Origin: Pseudomonas sp. B21-056 | GTDB taxonomy: Bacteria > Pseudomonadota > Gammaproteobacteria > Pseudomonadales > Pseudomonadaceae | DNA length: 64,000 nucleotides | Direction of reading: 5' to 3' | Assembly (NCBI RefSeq): GCF_026016325.1 | Contig: NZ_CP087203.1 | Location: 5,642,001-5,706,000, forward strand | Shown: positions 1 through 9,401 of the stretch, one piece after another | Layout of the letters: each line of letters opens with the position of its first letter | How positions within the stretch are numbered: position 1 is the first letter of the stretch | Translations under genes and position numbers: made by a program | The notes under the pieces: model-generated | Told to the model about the DNA's origin: nothing | Database searches by the model: none | The model's input: the letters and a program-made list of their open reading frames with translations, nothing else

Positions 1-3000
1 CGTTGCAACAACGGCGTATCACCGGCCTGCTTGGCGTAGACCTCCAGCACGCGCTGCCAGTGTTCCGGTGGCAGGCTGATGTCCAGCGCCTTGCTGGCGT
101 GCCAGTCGGCGTAGTAGGCGTAGGCGGTCAGGAAGGCATCCGGCTCGCCGTCCTGGCCCCACCAGGTGAAGCTAGCCGATGGACCGGCCATCTGCACCAG
201 GCGCAAGCGGCTGTTCTGCATGATCAGGCGCAAGCGGTCGCGGGTCTGGGAGTCCGAGGCCAGGGTCGGGTAAGCGATGCTCAACGGCAGCAGACGGCTG
301 GCGGTCTGCTCGACGCCACCGTAGGGGTAGCTCAACAGGTCATCCAGGGCGGAACGGAACAGCGCTTGCGGGCTGTCGTCCAGACGCAGACGGATATCGC
401 TGGCGTCGCTCGGCAAGGTCAGCGGCGTGTCGCCGGCGGCCACGTCGAGACGCTGGCTCTGTGTGACCTGCCAACCATTGCCACTGCCGTTCAGGTGAAC
501 GGCCAGGGCGTCCTGGGTTTCACCGTTCAACTGCAACTGGACGCTGAGGTCGCCGCTGCTCAACTCCATGGCCGGCAGTGCCACATAGTTGATGCCTTTT
601 TTCAGGTCCGCCACCACGCGTTGCTCGGCACCGGCGTAACGGATCAGCAGTTCCGCCTTCAGCGGTTTATCCGATTGGCTGAACGCGAACAGGCCCAGTT
701 GCGGCTTGTCGCCCGTGCGGAAACGGGTCGGGCCGCTCCACTTCAGGTACAGCGGTTTTTCCGAAGCGATGAATTGCTTTTTCTGACCGACCTGGCCGTC
801 GTCGGAGATGGCCTTGGCGGTGATGCGCCAGCGGGTCAGCGAGTCCGGCATCTTGAAGGTGAAGCGGGCCTTGCCGTTGGCGTCGGTGACCAGCTCCGGC
901 TGCCAGGCGGCCGTGTCGACGTCTTCACGACGCGGCCGCTCCAGCACCTTGACGCCGCGCTCGCTGCGGTTGGCCTTGCCCGGTGCACCCGGGCTGCCGG
1001 GCAGCGCCACGTCGTAGCTGATGAACGACAGGCTGGCGCTGGTGCGCACGTTGTTGCGGCGCGGGTGATAGAAGAACTGATCGATGGTCGGCGCCACTTC
1101 CGGTTGCAGGGCATAGACCATTTCGTCCACGACACTGACCGTCAGGTGCGCCGGGATCGCCTTGCCGGCGAACTGGGTGCTCAGGTCCACGGTCACCGTG
1201 TCGCCGGGCCGGTAGGTGGCCTTGTCGGTGACGACCGCGACGTCGATCTGCGGCGTAATCACCTTGATACCGGCGTTCTGGAAGCTGTACTGGCCGCCCT
1301 TGGTGTACAGCACCGAGAAGGTCATGTTCGGCGCAAAGTTGTCTTTCACCGGGATACGGGCGCGGTATTGGGTCGGGCTGAGGCTTTCCATCTTCAGCCA
1401 GTCGCCGCCCTTGGACAGCAGCGCCGTGGCCTCGACCTTGTCCCGCTCCAGGGACAGCAGCGCATCGCTGACCGGTTCCGGGAAGGTGATCAGCGCCAGC
1501 GCTTCGTCACCGGCCTTGTATTCCGCCTTGTCGAGGACGATCTCGACCGTGCCCGGCACGGCCTTGATGCCTTCGCCAGTCACCGCATGCGCGGCGGCGC
1601 CGATGACCCGGCCGTGATCGTCCTTGAGGGTCAGGTTGTAGGTGCCGGGACGGTCAAAAGCCACGGTGAAGCCCTTGTCCTTGGCCGTCAGCTTGCCTTC
1701 GCCGGTGCTCTGGTCTTCCAGGCGCACCCAGGCGTAGCCGGCCGGCGTCACGGCCTTGCTCTGTTCAGTGCCGCCTTCATTGACGTAGCTGAACGCGACC
1801 TTCTCGCCGGCCGCACTGAAACGCTGGCGAGCGCTCAGGCGGAAATTCGCGGCGCCGCGGTCGATAAGGATTTCCTTGGTGGTCTTGACCCGATACGCCG
1901 CGCCATCGCTGGCAAACACGGTCAGCGTGTAGCGGCTCGGTTTGTCGGCGGCCGGCAGTTCGAGCGTCGCGACACCCTGGTCATCGGTGGTCACTTCGCT
2001 GCTGGTCAGCTCAACCGGGAATTGCCCCAGGTATTGCAGCTCGTTGTCCACCATCGACAGTTGCTGGGCGCGCAGGCTCAGGCTCACCGTGGCGTCGACC
2101 ACCGGCTTGCCGTCCGGGTACAGCAGCACGAGGTTGCCCTTGACCGGCTCGCCGGTGCGGTATTCCTGCTTGGCCAGGTTGAGGGCGATCTCGAAGTGCG
2201 GCTTGATGTACTCAGCCACGCGGAAGGCGCTGCTGTAGAGCTGGTCCTTGTAGCTGAAGCGCAGCTCGTAACCGCCGGCCACGGCGTTTTCCGGCAGTTG
2301 GAAACGGCCTTGGGTACCGGCCTTGGAGTCCAGCTTCAGGGCCAGGGTCTGCAGCGCGGTGCCCGTGGCATCCAGCACGCTGACGTTGACATCGGCCGCT
2401 GCCGGTTGCACCGAATCGCGGGCGTTCTTGAATTCACGGCCGACGATTTTCAGCGAGACCCAATCCCCCGGCCGATACAACGGCCGGTCGGTGAAGGCGT
2501 AGAGCTTGGTGTCGTAGATTTCGCTGTCGTAGTAGAAGTTCTCGGAGACGAAGACCCCGCCCTCTTCATCCTCGCCAATGACGAACGAACGCTCCGGGCT
2601 GACGTGCTTGAGGCGCAGCAGGCCATCGGCATCGGTAGCCCCGCTGTTCATCACGCCCAGGCCGTCGGTCCACAGCACATTGACCTTGGGCACCGAGCTG
2701 CCTTCATGCTTGCGCGCGGCCCAGACCAGCAGCTCGTCGCCGGAAATCTTGCTCACCGCCACGGTGTTGGAAACGAAGACCATGGTGGTCGCCCGGTACT
2801 TGCCGACCAGCGCTTCCACCAGGTAAAGGCCAGGCTTGAGCTGGCCCAGCGGAATGTAGACGTTGCCCGGCGCGACGCTGACAAACTGGCTGGACGAACC
2901 GGCCAGGTTGACGCCCGCAGGCGGTTGGATCGGCTTGGCCTGCCACAGCGGATAACGGAACTGGCTGACCAGCGGCAGGCCCGGGATCAGGGCGAACTGG

Positions 3001-3503
3001 GCCGGTGCCTCGTAGGGCGTCGGTGCGACCAGGGCGTCACCAACCCTCAGTTCCGGCACTTCTTCGGTGACCTGTTGGCGGGACTCGTAGGAGAACGCCC
3101 GCTGCATGACCCGACGGGACTTGCGGTACCAGTTGTCCCACAGGTACGCGAGGGTGTTCGAAAGCCCTTCGCCCTTGAACTGGCCGTCGCTGACGACGCG
3201 GTGCAGGTTCTTCTGGCGCTTGAGAAAGTCCAGGGGCTTTTCAATGCGGTAGACGCGGATATCGGCACCGCCGTAAGGCTCCATGCGGAACCGGCGATAA
3301 TCGCGGCCCGGCGCCTCGAGGCGGACCATGGCCTGCTCATCGCTGGCGAAACTGCTGTCGGCCAGCAGGAAGAAGCTTTCACCGGCCACCGGCGTGTAGC
3401 CGCTGGGCTCCACCGTGTCTTCGGCATGAACGAAGGAGGCCAGCAACAAGGCCAGCAGCAGGGACAGTTTCGAACACAAGCGCAGCATGCGGGCACCGGT
3501 CAT
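1..3503 (-). CDS. magD: Alpha-2-macroglobulin family protein MagD/YfaS-like (3' end beyond window)
   Basis: Large periplasmic alpha-2-macroglobulin-like protease trap; about 1,167 codons lie in the window and the C-terminus is cut by the left edge. The N-terminus carries a signal peptide ending in FVHA-EDT with no lipobox, so it looks soluble periplasmic rather than a lipoprotein like YfhM. Repeated macroglobulin-like beta domains follow, including the MG2-type stretch [19 protein letters not shown] and a second YRPGDTV repeat. At the thioester site the sequence is PYGGVEQ (306-326), so the usual CxEQ cysteine is Gly (about residue 1063); the P. aeruginosa MagD family is known to lack the thioester. 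The start at 3503 overlaps the upstream stop as ATGA; ATG at 3488 is an alternative. It is the fourth gene of the operon. The long open frame on the opposite strand here is an antisense artefact. Confidence 0.93.
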   Translation of the reverse strand, partial: MTGARMLRLCSKLSLLLALLLASFVHAEDTVEPSGYTPVAGESFFLLADSSFASDEQAMVRLEAPGRDYRRFRMEPYGGADIRVYRIEKPLDFLKRQKNLHRVVSDGQFKGEGLSNTLAYLWDNWYRKSRRVMQRAFSYESRQQVTEEVPELRVGDALVAPTPYEAPAQFALIPGLPLVSQFRYPLWQAKPIQPPAGVNLAGSSSQFVSVAPGNVYIPLGQLKPGLYLVEALVGKYRATTMVFVSNTVAVSKISGDELLVWAARKHEGSSVPKVNVLWTDGLGVMNSGATDADGLLRLKHVSPERSFVIGEDEEGGVFVSENFYYDSEIYDTKLYAFTDRPLYRPGDWVSLKIVGREFKNARDSVQPAAADVNVSVLDATGTALQTLALKLDSKAGTQGRFQLPENAVAGGYELRFSYKDQLYSSAFRVAEYIKPHFEIALNLAKQEYRTGEPVKGNLVLLYPDGKPVVDATVSLSLRAQQLSMVDNELQYLGQFPVELTSSEVTTDDQGVATLELPAADKPSRYTLTVFASDGAAYRVKTTKEILIDRGAANFRLSARQRFSAAGEKVAFSYVNEGGTEQSKAVTPAGYAWVRLEDQSTGEGKLTAKDKGFTVAFDRPGTYNLTLKDDHGRVIGAAAHAVTGEGIKAVPGTVEIVLDKAEYKAGDEALALITFPEPVSDALLSLERDKVEATALLSKGGDWLKMESLSPTQYRARIPVKDNFAPNMTFSVLYTKGGQYSFQNAGIKVITPQIDVAVVTDKATYRPGDTVTVDLSTQFAGKAIPAHLTVSVVDEMVYALQPEVAPTIDQFFYHPRRNNVRTSASLSFISYDVALPGSPGAPGKANRSERGVKVLERPRREDVDTAAWQPELVTDANGKARFTFKMPDSLTRWRITAKAISDDGQVGQKKQFIASEKPLYLKWSGPTRFRTGDKPQLGLFAFSQSDKPLKAELLIRYAGAEQRVVADLKKGINYVALPAMELSSGDLSVQLQLNGETQDALAVHLNGSGNGWQVTQSQRLDVAAGDTPLTLPSDASDIRLRLDDSPQALFRSALDDLLSYPYGGVEQTASRLLPLSIAYPTLASDSQTRDRLRLIMQNSRLRLVQMAGPSASFTWWGQDGEPDAFLTAYAYYADWHASKALDISLPPEHWQRVLEVYAKQAGDTPLLQ

Positions 3504-4150
3504 TGGGAGAGAAAGTTGAGTCGATAGACGCCGATGAAGTTGGGGTTGGCTGCGTCGGGTATCCATCGGGTGTCCTTCCAGTTCATGAGTTGTTGCAGGC
3601 TTGCGGAGCGCATGCCGTTGTCGGTAGGGGTTGTGGTGCCGGTGTGATAGGCGATGTAGCGGCCCATCCAGATCATCAGGTGCTGGTCGTCGCCCTGATC
3701 GAAGAACATCAGGTCGCCAGGACGGGCCTGGGCCACATCACGGCCCACCAGGCGACTGTTGAACTGGATCAACTTGATGGCGTTGACGTAGGGCCCGACC
3801 TTGCCGCCGCCCTGCTGCCATTGCTGGGCCAGGCGCCGCTGATCGTCGCTCAGCTCAAGCTCCGGCGGCAGGTAGCGATTGGACAGGCCGTTGCTGCGCA
3901 GCCATTTTTCGTTGTGGACCTTCAGCGCTTCGTTGGCGGCAAACCGCACCAACCCGGCACAGTCCTGCTGATACCAGCGCGGGCTCGGGCCACGGCTCAA
4001 CTGCTCCTCGGCGATGCGCACGAACCAGGCACGAAAGACCTGGGACTGCTGCACATCCAGGGGCGGCGTTTCCATGGCAAACGCCTGCCCCCCCAGGAAC
4101 AGTGCCATCAGCCCGAGATTGCGGATCAGTCCGGTCACAGTGCTTTCCAT
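3500..4150 (-). CDS. magC: DUF1175 family protein (MagC/YfaT), NlpC/P60-like active-site pattern
   Basis: A 216-residue exported protein of the DUF1175 family, always found next to alpha-2-macroglobulins of the YfaS/MagD type. The signal peptide ends near [12 protein letters not shown] see an NlpC/P60-like signature: QDCAGLVRF (Cys64), PGDLMFF (about 145-150), QHLMIWMG (His157) and YHT (His169). The 12-residue His-His spacing matches NlpC/P60 enzymes, while Cys to His is longer because of an insertion. A peptidoglycan or peptide hydrolase or transferase role is therefore inferred, not shown. ATG at 4150 is preferred; a GTG at 4165 would add five residues. It overlaps the upstream DUF2138 gene by 16 bp and touches magD through ATGA, so translation is probably coupled. 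Confidence 0.88.
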   Translation of the reverse strand: MESTVTGLIRNLGLMALFLGGQAFAMETPPLDVQQSQVFRAWFVRIAEEQLSRGPSPRWYQQDCAGLVRFAANEALKVHNEKWLRSNGLSNRYLPPELELSDDQRRLAQQWQQGGGKVGPYVNAIKLIQFNSRLVGRDVAQARPGDLMFFDQGDDQHLMIWMGRYIAYHTGTTTPTDNGMRSASLQQLMNWKDTRWIPDAANPNFIGVYRLNFLSQ

Positions 4151-5844
4151 TCCAGCGGCAACCACTGCCAGTGACCGTCCGGCTCGCTGCCTGCGGGCAG
4201 GGTCAGCGCGTATTTGCCGTAGCCGCCGAGGGCACGCAGTTTCGGAATCAGGTAGGTCTGCGCGGCGTTGTAGAACACCGGCTCCATGTCCTGGGGCAAG
4301 CTGTCCAGGGTTTCACGCTGCATCAGTTGCGCCATGGAGTCCGGACCGAAGTAGAATGGCATCAGCAGGTCCTTGGGCACCACGTCGGCCATCGGCGGGA
4401 AGTGCTTGTCGAGGGTGCCGAGGGCCTTGTCCACCAGTTTGTCATCGAGGGAAAACAGCAGGGTCGAGCCGTGGCGCGCCAGGCTGACCCGCATGAATGC
4501 CTTGCCGGTGATGGCATCGGGTTGCAGCGAGTCCTTGGCCAGGTAAGGGCCGAAGTTGGAGCTCACCTGACGCTGCCAGTGATGCATCGAGCCTTCCTGC
4601 TTCTCGACGACCGGGAACGCGTGCTCGGCCACGTTGTTTTCATAGGCGCCCACCATCGAGCCGAACAGGTTGCCCAGGTCGGCGTCGATCTTGCCGTCTT
4701 CTTCGTTCAGGCTGGCCACCAGCAACGGCGTGTACAGCCGCGAATCGGCGTACCAGCACAGGCCCGCCGCGCCGGCCATATGGTCGACCATGGCCTGGGC
4801 GGCTTTTTCCTCGGCACCGAGTTTTACCAGCAGCGGTTTCTGTTGTTCAGCGGCCAGTGGCAAGGCTACGCAGGCGCTGGCGCCCATGGGCATGGCTTGC
4901 CAGATCGGCTTGAAGTCGAAGTCCGGCTGGTTTTCCAGTTCGTCCATGGCCAGGAAGCTGTGCCAGCCCTTGTCGTCCATGTCGAAACGCAACCCGGCGA
5001 AGTTCGGGATGAAACGCTGGTAGCCCATGGCGAGCACGCTGGCGTTCACCGAGATGCGTTGTTTGACCTCGGGGGCCTTGGGCGGCAGGCCGAAGGCTTC
5101 GGTGAAGAGTTTGTCGCCACCCAGCAGCGCAGCCAGTGCGGTGGTTGAAACGCTGCCGCGCTCTTCGGACGCGCCATTGGCCGGGTCATAGAGCTTGGTC
5201 GGATCGGACAGCACCACCAGCTTGTCGCCATGGGAGGCGAAGACCAGGGATTTGCTGGCGTTGTAGCTGAGCTGGTAGAGCGCGACTTCATCGCCGCCGA
5301 CTTTCAGGTCGCTGAGTTTGCTCAACTGCGTATCGTCCAGGGCGACTTTTGCCAGCGGCTCCAGCACCTTGGCCAGCCCGCCACGATCCATCACCAGCAG
5401 GAAATCCTTGAGCCGGCCATCCGCACCGCGCCACAGCGCCACATCGGCCGGCTGGTCGAAAAGCTCTTCGATCAGGCTGTCCTGCAGCTTCAGATCATGC
5501 TCGTAGATGATCCGGCGCAGGCTGCCGATCAGCCCCAGGCGGTCGGCATGGGCCTGGTAATAAAAGACGAAATCCTCGGTGAGCGTGGCCTTGAGGAACG
5601 GCACCGCCAACAGGTCCTTGGGCAACTGGCTCAGGGAGTGGGCTTCGAGCAGGCCGTCGGGACGACTCAGGCCGAGCTTTTCCAGCGCCAGCGCCGCAGG
5701 CGGCGCCTTGGGTTTGGTCATGAACCAGCCCAACCCGGCGGCGACACCGGCCACCAGGCACAGCCCGATCAGCAACGCCGGCCAGCGGCGCGCAGGTTTA
5801 GCGACAGGTGTCGGCACGGTCGGGGAAGCAGTGTTGTCGCTCAT
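4135..5844 (-). CDS. magB: DUF2138 family inner-membrane-anchored protein (MagB/YfaA-like)
   Basis: A 569-residue protein beginning [10 protein letters not shown]; a GTG two codons upstream (5850) is possible. A short proline-rich cytoplasmic tail is followed by one transmembrane anchor (about residues 22-44, [18 protein letters not shown]). The rest is predicted periplasmic with no catalytic motif I recognise. It matches the DUF2138 proteins encoded with alpha-2-macroglobulin in Pseudomonas (MagB) and E. coli (YfaA). A scaffold or membrane tether for the MagD complex is the reported and plausible role. It sits 33 bp downstream of the DUF2135 gene and overlaps the DUF1175 gene, so it is the second member of the operon. 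Confidence 0.85.
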   Translation of the reverse strand: MSDNTASPTVPTPVAKPARRWPALLIGLCLVAGVAAGLGWFMTKPKAPPAALALEKLGLSRPDGLLEAHSLSQLPKDLLAVPFLKATLTEDFVFYYQAHADRLGLIGSLRRIIYEHDLKLQDSLIEELFDQPADVALWRGADGRLKDFLLVMDRGGLAKVLEPLAKVALDDTQLSKLSDLKVGGDEVALYQLSYNASKSLVFASHGDKLVVLSDPTKLYDPANGASEERGSVSTTALAALLGGDKLFTEAFGLPPKAPEVKQRISVNASVLAMGYQRFIPNFAGLRFDMDDKGWHSFLAMDELENQPDFDFKPIWQAMPMGASACVALPLAAEQQKPLLVKLGAEEKAAQAMVDHMAGAAGLCWYADSRLYTPLLVASLNEEDGKIDADLGNLFGSMVGAYENNVAEHAFPVVEKQEGSMHHWQRQVSSNFGPYLAKDSLQPDAITGKAFMRVSLARHGSTLLFSLDDKLVDKALGTLDKHFPPMADVVPKDLLMPFYFGPDSMAQLMQRETLDSLPQDMEPVFYNAAQTYLIPKLRALGGYGKYALTLPAGSEPDGHWQWLPLEWKAL

Positions 5845-5877
5845 ATTCACAAGGGCCTGTTCATCCGTGGAGCGGAA

Positions 5878-6666
5878 TTAGTAGTTGAAAGTCTTGACCA
5901 GCAAAAGATCGCCGATGGCGCGCAGGGGCACGACAAAGGTTTCGCGTTTCTCATTGACGGTGTTTTCGTTGAGCACCAGATTGATCTGCGAGGTGATCAC
6001 CTCGTTCTGGTTGCTGGTTTCGTCGAAGTTATAGCCGCCATCGCCGTAGTTGCCCCAGTAGTTCACGTAGACCAGGTAGGTGCCGTGCATCGGCGCGGTC
6101 ATGGTGAACATCTCGGGACCGGGGCCATCGACACCATCCGGGTCGAGGCCGCCGCCGTTGCTCAGCGCCGGCTGGCCGAAGAAGGCATGCTGGCCGTCGG
6201 GGGTAATGATGTGCAGGTCCAACTCGGCCTTGGGATCGTCCCAGCCGAGCACCACGCGGATCTGCGCCGGCGTTCGCAGGTTGTTGGCCTCATAGAACTG
6301 CACGCGCTTGAGGGATTTGCCCTCGGAACTGCGCACCTCGACGCTGTTGGAGCCGGCACCGAACGCATACGGCCGGGCGAAACGGCCTTCGTCGTCGGTA
6401 TAGAGATTCAGTGGATTGCCGTTGACCGCCAGGCTGTGGGGCGGCCGGGCCGTGCCCATGGCCTTGAGCCGGCCCTCGATCATCGTGCGATTGCGCTGTA
6501 CGCCCCGGTCGATGGGCGGCGTGGGATAGGCAACCTGGGGGTTTTCAGTGCGATCGAGCAAGCCGCTGTAACGCCAGCCGCCCACCGGCTCCGACATTTC
6601 GGCCGCAGGCTCGGCCCACACCCACGGTGCGACCATCAGCCCGATCAGCAATGAAAGAAAACGCAT
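5878..6666 (-). CDS. magA: DUF2135 family exported protein (MagA/YfaP-like)
   Basis: A 262-residue exported protein, first gene of the mag-type operon. The ATG at 6666 is chosen because GGAGGC lies just upstream and a clean signal peptide follows (MRFLSLLIGLMVAPWVWA-EP); an ATG 60 bp further upstream would only add a non-signal tail. The body has an Ig-like region (NPLNLYTDDEGRFARPYAF) and a C-terminal DUF2135 domain with Asp/Gly-rich metal-site-like stretches (DDPKAELDLHI, DPDGVDGPGPE, NYWGNYGDGG). Order DUF2135-DUF2138-DUF1175-A2M matches PA4492-PA4489. It probably helps hold or present the macroglobulin in the periplasm. Confidence 0.85.
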   Translation of the reverse strand: MRFLSLLIGLMVAPWVWAEPAAEMSEPVGGWRYSGLLDRTENPQVAYPTPPIDRGVQRNRTMIEGRLKAMGTARPPHSLAVNGNPLNLYTDDEGRFARPYAFGAGSNSVEVRSSEGKSLKRVQFYEANNLRTPAQIRVVLGWDDPKAELDLHIITPDGQHAFFGQPALSNGGGLDPDGVDGPGPEMFTMTAPMHGTYLVYVNYWGNYGDGGYNFDETSNQNEVITSQINLVLNENTVNEKRETFVVPLRAIGDLLLVKTFNY

Positions 6667-6853
6667 GTATGCCTCCTGCCATGCACAACGCAACCTGGCG
6701 CCCTTCCTCGGCGCATTAATTGTCATTTCTCAGGTTTCGTCAGGAGCCCGCCACACGGGGGCTGTAGATGGCGCGAAGGTTAGCGATTCGGCACGTTATT
6801 CACAATCGGGGAACGCGTGATTCTGTGTGGGAAATCACGTCTTGAGGAGTGCG

Positions 6854-6916
6854 TGAGCCGATTAGCGAAGTTATTCAGCTCACGAAATGAGCCGAATAAC
6901 GTTATTATTCGGCTCA
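6854..6916. promoter_or_regulatory. Two tandem 12-5-12 palindromes upstream of the Fic gene (operator candidate)
   Basis: Site 2 (6888-6916) is perfect: TGAGCCGAATAA, five bases, TTATTCGGCTCA, extended by one matching base pair on each side. Site 1 (6854-6882) has the same geometry with degenerate arms, TGAGCCGATTAG, five bases, TTATTCAGCTCA (9 of 12 arm positions complementary). Centres are about 34 bp apart and site 2 ends 20 bp before the chosen Fic start. A further 7-bp inverted repeat (CGTGATT/AATCACG) lies at 6816-6839. The layout suggests a dimeric regulator; the winged-helix C-terminus of the Fic protein itself is the obvious candidate. Confidence 0.65.
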
Positions 6917-6936
6917 TTCCCGGTATGGAAAGGCTC

Positions 6937-8073
6937 ATGGAACCCCATTGGATCTGGCAACAGCCCGACTGGCCCGCCTTTTACTGGCAGACCGAAGCAT
7001 TGACGCCCCTGCTACGCGAATGCGTGCAAACCCAAGGCCGATTACTCGGCATGAGCGGTGCTGTCGCTGCGTCACTCAGTGCTCAGAACGAATTGGACGC
7101 GTTGTTGCAAAACATCGTGACCTCTTCGGCCATCGAAGGAGAACAATTGAATGTGGGCTCGGTGCGATCGTCCCTGGCCCGACGCCTGGGCCTGGAACGG
7201 GCCGGCGACAACCCGGTCAGCCCGCGCAGCGAGGGCTTGGCGAATCTTTTGCTGGATGCGACCCGGCACTTCAGCCAGCCCCTCACCGTCGAGCGGTTGC
7301 TGGAATGGCATGAGTGGCTGTTTCCTGAGCAGACGGGCGACCTAGCGCATCAACGGATACGCGTAGGCTCACTGCGGGGCGACGAGCCGATGCAAGTGGT
7401 CTCGGGCCGATTGGACCGTCCCACTGTTCACTTCGAGGCACCGCCTCGCCGAGGTCTCGAACAACAACTGCAAACCTTCCTCGACTGGTTTGAGGCCAGC
7501 CGCCATCAAAGCGGACTCGATCCTTTGTTGCGGGCCGGCATCGCCCATTTCTGGTTTGTCACCCTGCACCCGTTTGACGATGGCAACGGCCGCCTGACCC
7601 GCACCCTCACTGATCTGGCACTGGCCCAGGGCGAAGCGCAGGCGATCCGTTTCTATGCCATGTCCGTGAGCATCCTTGACGACCGCGCAGGCTATTACCG
7701 AGTCCTCGAAAGCAGTCAGAAGGCCACGTTGGATATCACTGATTGGCTCACCTGGTTTCTGCAGACCTTGTTGCGCAGCTTGCAGAAAGCCATGGCGCAG
7801 ATCGAAAGCGTGTTGAGCAAGACGCGGTTCTGGCAGGCTCATCGAGCCTCGGAACTCACGCCAGAACAGACCAAAGTATTGAACCGGTTGCTCGACGGCG
7901 GTGAAAAAGGTTTTGAGCACGGTATCAGCGCGGCGCAATACCAGGCTGTGGCCAAGGTATCCAAGGCAACTGCAACCCGACACCTGGCGGAGTTGCTGGA
8001 AAAAGGCTGCCTGGAGCGATTACCGGGAGGTGGACGCAGTACTCGGTACAGAATCAATTACCCAGCTGCATGA
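6937..8073 (+). CDS. Fic family protein with C-terminal winged-helix domain
   Basis: Probable AMP- or other nucleotide-transferase of the Fic/DOC family, 378 residues. The N-terminus (PHWIWQQPDWPAFYW) is the DUF4172-type region. The inhibitory helix motif SSAIEG (Ser63 to Gly68) is upstream of the Fic core, making it a self-inhibited class II enzyme. The core motif HPFDDGNGRLTR is complete, with catalytic His211. The C-terminal 70 residues form a winged-helix DNA-binding domain (KVSKATATRHLAELLEKGCL). The start at 6937 has GGAAAGG just upstream; ATG 6925 and GTG 6817 are in frame. Tandem palindromes directly upstream suggest autoregulation. The gene stands alone between the divergent mag operon and xseB. 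The target protein is unknown. Confidence 0.9.
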   Translation: MEPHWIWQQPDWPAFYWQTEALTPLLRECVQTQGRLLGMSGAVAASLSAQNELDALLQNIVTSSAIEGEQLNVGSVRSSLARRLGLERAGDNPVSPRSEGLANLLLDATRHFSQPLTVERLLEWHEWLFPEQTGDLAHQRIRVGSLRGDEPMQVVSGRLDRPTVHFEAPPRRGLEQQLQTFLDWFEASRHQSGLDPLLRAGIAHFWFVTLHPFDDGNGRLTRTLTDLALAQGEAQAIRFYAMSVSILDDRAGYYRVLESSQKATLDITDWLTWFLQTLLRSLQKAMAQIESVLSKTRFWQAHRASELTPEQTKVLNRLLDGGEKGFEHGISAAQYQAVAKVSKATATRHLAELLEKGCLERLPGGGRSTRYRINYPAA

Positions 8074-8161
8074 CGCTCATCTGTGGGCGATCCCTGGTTT
8101 GCCCCCAACCCCCATGTCTGCTAGTGTCGCGCCGGTTTAACAGTCAACCGGAATAGCCGCC

Positions 8162-8404
8162 ATGGCCCGCAAAAAAGCTGCATTGGACTTCGAACAATCC
8201 CTGGCCGACCTGCAAACGCTGGTCGAACGGCTGGAGAACGGCGAATTGTCGCTGGAAGACTCGCTGACCGCCTTCGAACAGGGTATCGGCCTGACTCGCG
8301 ACTGCCAGGCGGCGCTGGCCCAGGCCGAGCAGAAGGTGCAGTTGCTGCTCGAGCGCGATGGCGAGCTGACCGAAGAGCCTTTCGACGCGGAACAGCCTGA
8401 ATGA
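8162..8404 (+). CDS. xseB: Exodeoxyribonuclease VII small subunit
   Basis: An 80-residue subunit of exonuclease VII, which with XseA degrades single-stranded DNA to oligonucleotides. The conserved core [20 protein letters not shown] and the helix [19 protein letters not shown] are clear, and the length is typical. The stop overlaps the ispA start by four bases (ATGA), giving the usual gammaproteobacterial xseB-ispA-dxs order. A small inverted repeat (CCGGTT/AACCGG) lies just upstream at about 8132-8151. Confidence 0.97.
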   Translation: MARKKAALDFEQSLADLQTLVERLENGELSLEDSLTAFEQGIGLTRDCQAALAQAEQKVQLLLERDGELTEEPFDAEQPE

Positions 8405-9288
8405 TCGGCGCCTATCAGGCCAGCAGCCAGGCCCGGGTCAATGCTGCCTTGGACACTTTGTTTAACGCACCGAGCCCCGAGCTCGCGCGCCTGTACGAAG
8501 CGATGCGCTACAGCGTGATGAACGGTGGCAAGCGCGTGCGGCCGCTGCTGGCCTACGCCGCGTGCGAAGCCCTGGGCGGTGTGGCCGAACAGGCCAACGG
8601 CGCGGCGTGTGCGGTGGAGCTGATCCACGCTTATTCCCTGGTCCATGACGACCTGCCGGCCATGGATGACGACGACCTGCGTCGTGGCCAGCCGACTACC
8701 CACAAGCAATTCGACGAAGCCTGCGCGATCCTGGCCGGCGACGGTTTGCAGAGCCTGGCCTTCAGCGCCCTGCTCGACCCGACCCTCAGCGATTGCCCGG
8801 CGCAGATCCGCCTGGACATGGTCAGTGCCTTGGCGCTGGCGGCGGGCCCGGCGGGGATGGTCGGCGGCCAGGCCATCGACCTGGGCTCGGTCGGCCTGAA
8901 GCTGAACCAGGGCGCGCTGGAATATATGCACCGGCACAAGACCGGCGCCTTGATCGAAGCCAGCGTCAAGCTCGGCGCCCTCGCCAGCGGCCGGGCCACG
9001 CCTGAACAGCTGCAAGCCTTGCAGACCTACGCCCGGGCCATCGGCCTGGCGTTCCAGGTGCAGGACGACATTCTCGACGTCGAAAGCGATACCCAGACCC
9101 TGGGCAAGCGCCAGGGTGCCGACATCGCCCGTGACAAGCCGACCTACCCGGCCCTGCTGGGCCTCGACGCCGCCAAGGCCTACGCCCTGGAGTTGCGCGA
9201 CCAGGCCCTGGCCGCGTTGCGACCGTTTGACGCGGCGGCCGAGCCATTGCGCGAGCTGGCGCGCTATATCGTCGAACGACGCAGCTGA
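8401..9288 (+). CDS. ispA: (2E,6E)-Farnesyl diphosphate synthase
   Basis: Condenses IPP with DMAPP and geranyl diphosphate to make farnesyl diphosphate, the precursor of undecaprenyl phosphate and the quinone side chain. The protein has 295 residues and both Asp-rich Mg-binding motifs: [10 protein letters not shown] from residue 83 and QDDILD (Asp222, Asp223, Asp226). Basic substrate residues GGKRVRP (42-48) and RRGQPTTHK are in place. It is translationally coupled to xseB and 113 bp ahead of dxs, so it supplies the step downstream of the DXS pathway in the same operon. Confidence 0.97.
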   Translation: MIGAYQASSQARVNAALDTLFNAPSPELARLYEAMRYSVMNGGKRVRPLLAYAACEALGGVAEQANGAACAVELIHAYSLVHDDLPAMDDDDLRRGQPTTHKQFDEACAILAGDGLQSLAFSALLDPTLSDCPAQIRLDMVSALALAAGPAGMVGGQAIDLGSVGLKLNQGALEYMHRHKTGALIEASVKLGALASGRATPEQLQALQTYARAIGLAFQVQDDILDVESDTQTLGKRQGADIARDKPTYPALLGLDAAKAYALELRDQALAALRPFDAAAEPLRELARYIVERRS

Positions 9289-9401
9289 TACGGGGTCAAC
9301 CCTTCAGACTGCGTATCGGCCAAGTTCCGGCCAACGCGTGGGCAGCTTGCGATGCATAAGGTAAACTGCCGCCTCTTTCTATACCTATAACGATTCGCCT
9401 G

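Noticed and set aside
3..3527. A 1,174-codon open frame on the plus strand
   Set aside because: It lies opposite magD, whose protein shows a signal peptide and macroglobulin motifs. The plus-strand translation is a low-complexity Gln/Arg/Val/Gly mixture typical of antisense frames in GC-rich DNA.
5230..6654. A 474-codon plus-strand frame
   Set aside because: Antisense to the DUF2138 and DUF2135 genes, with no recognisable product.
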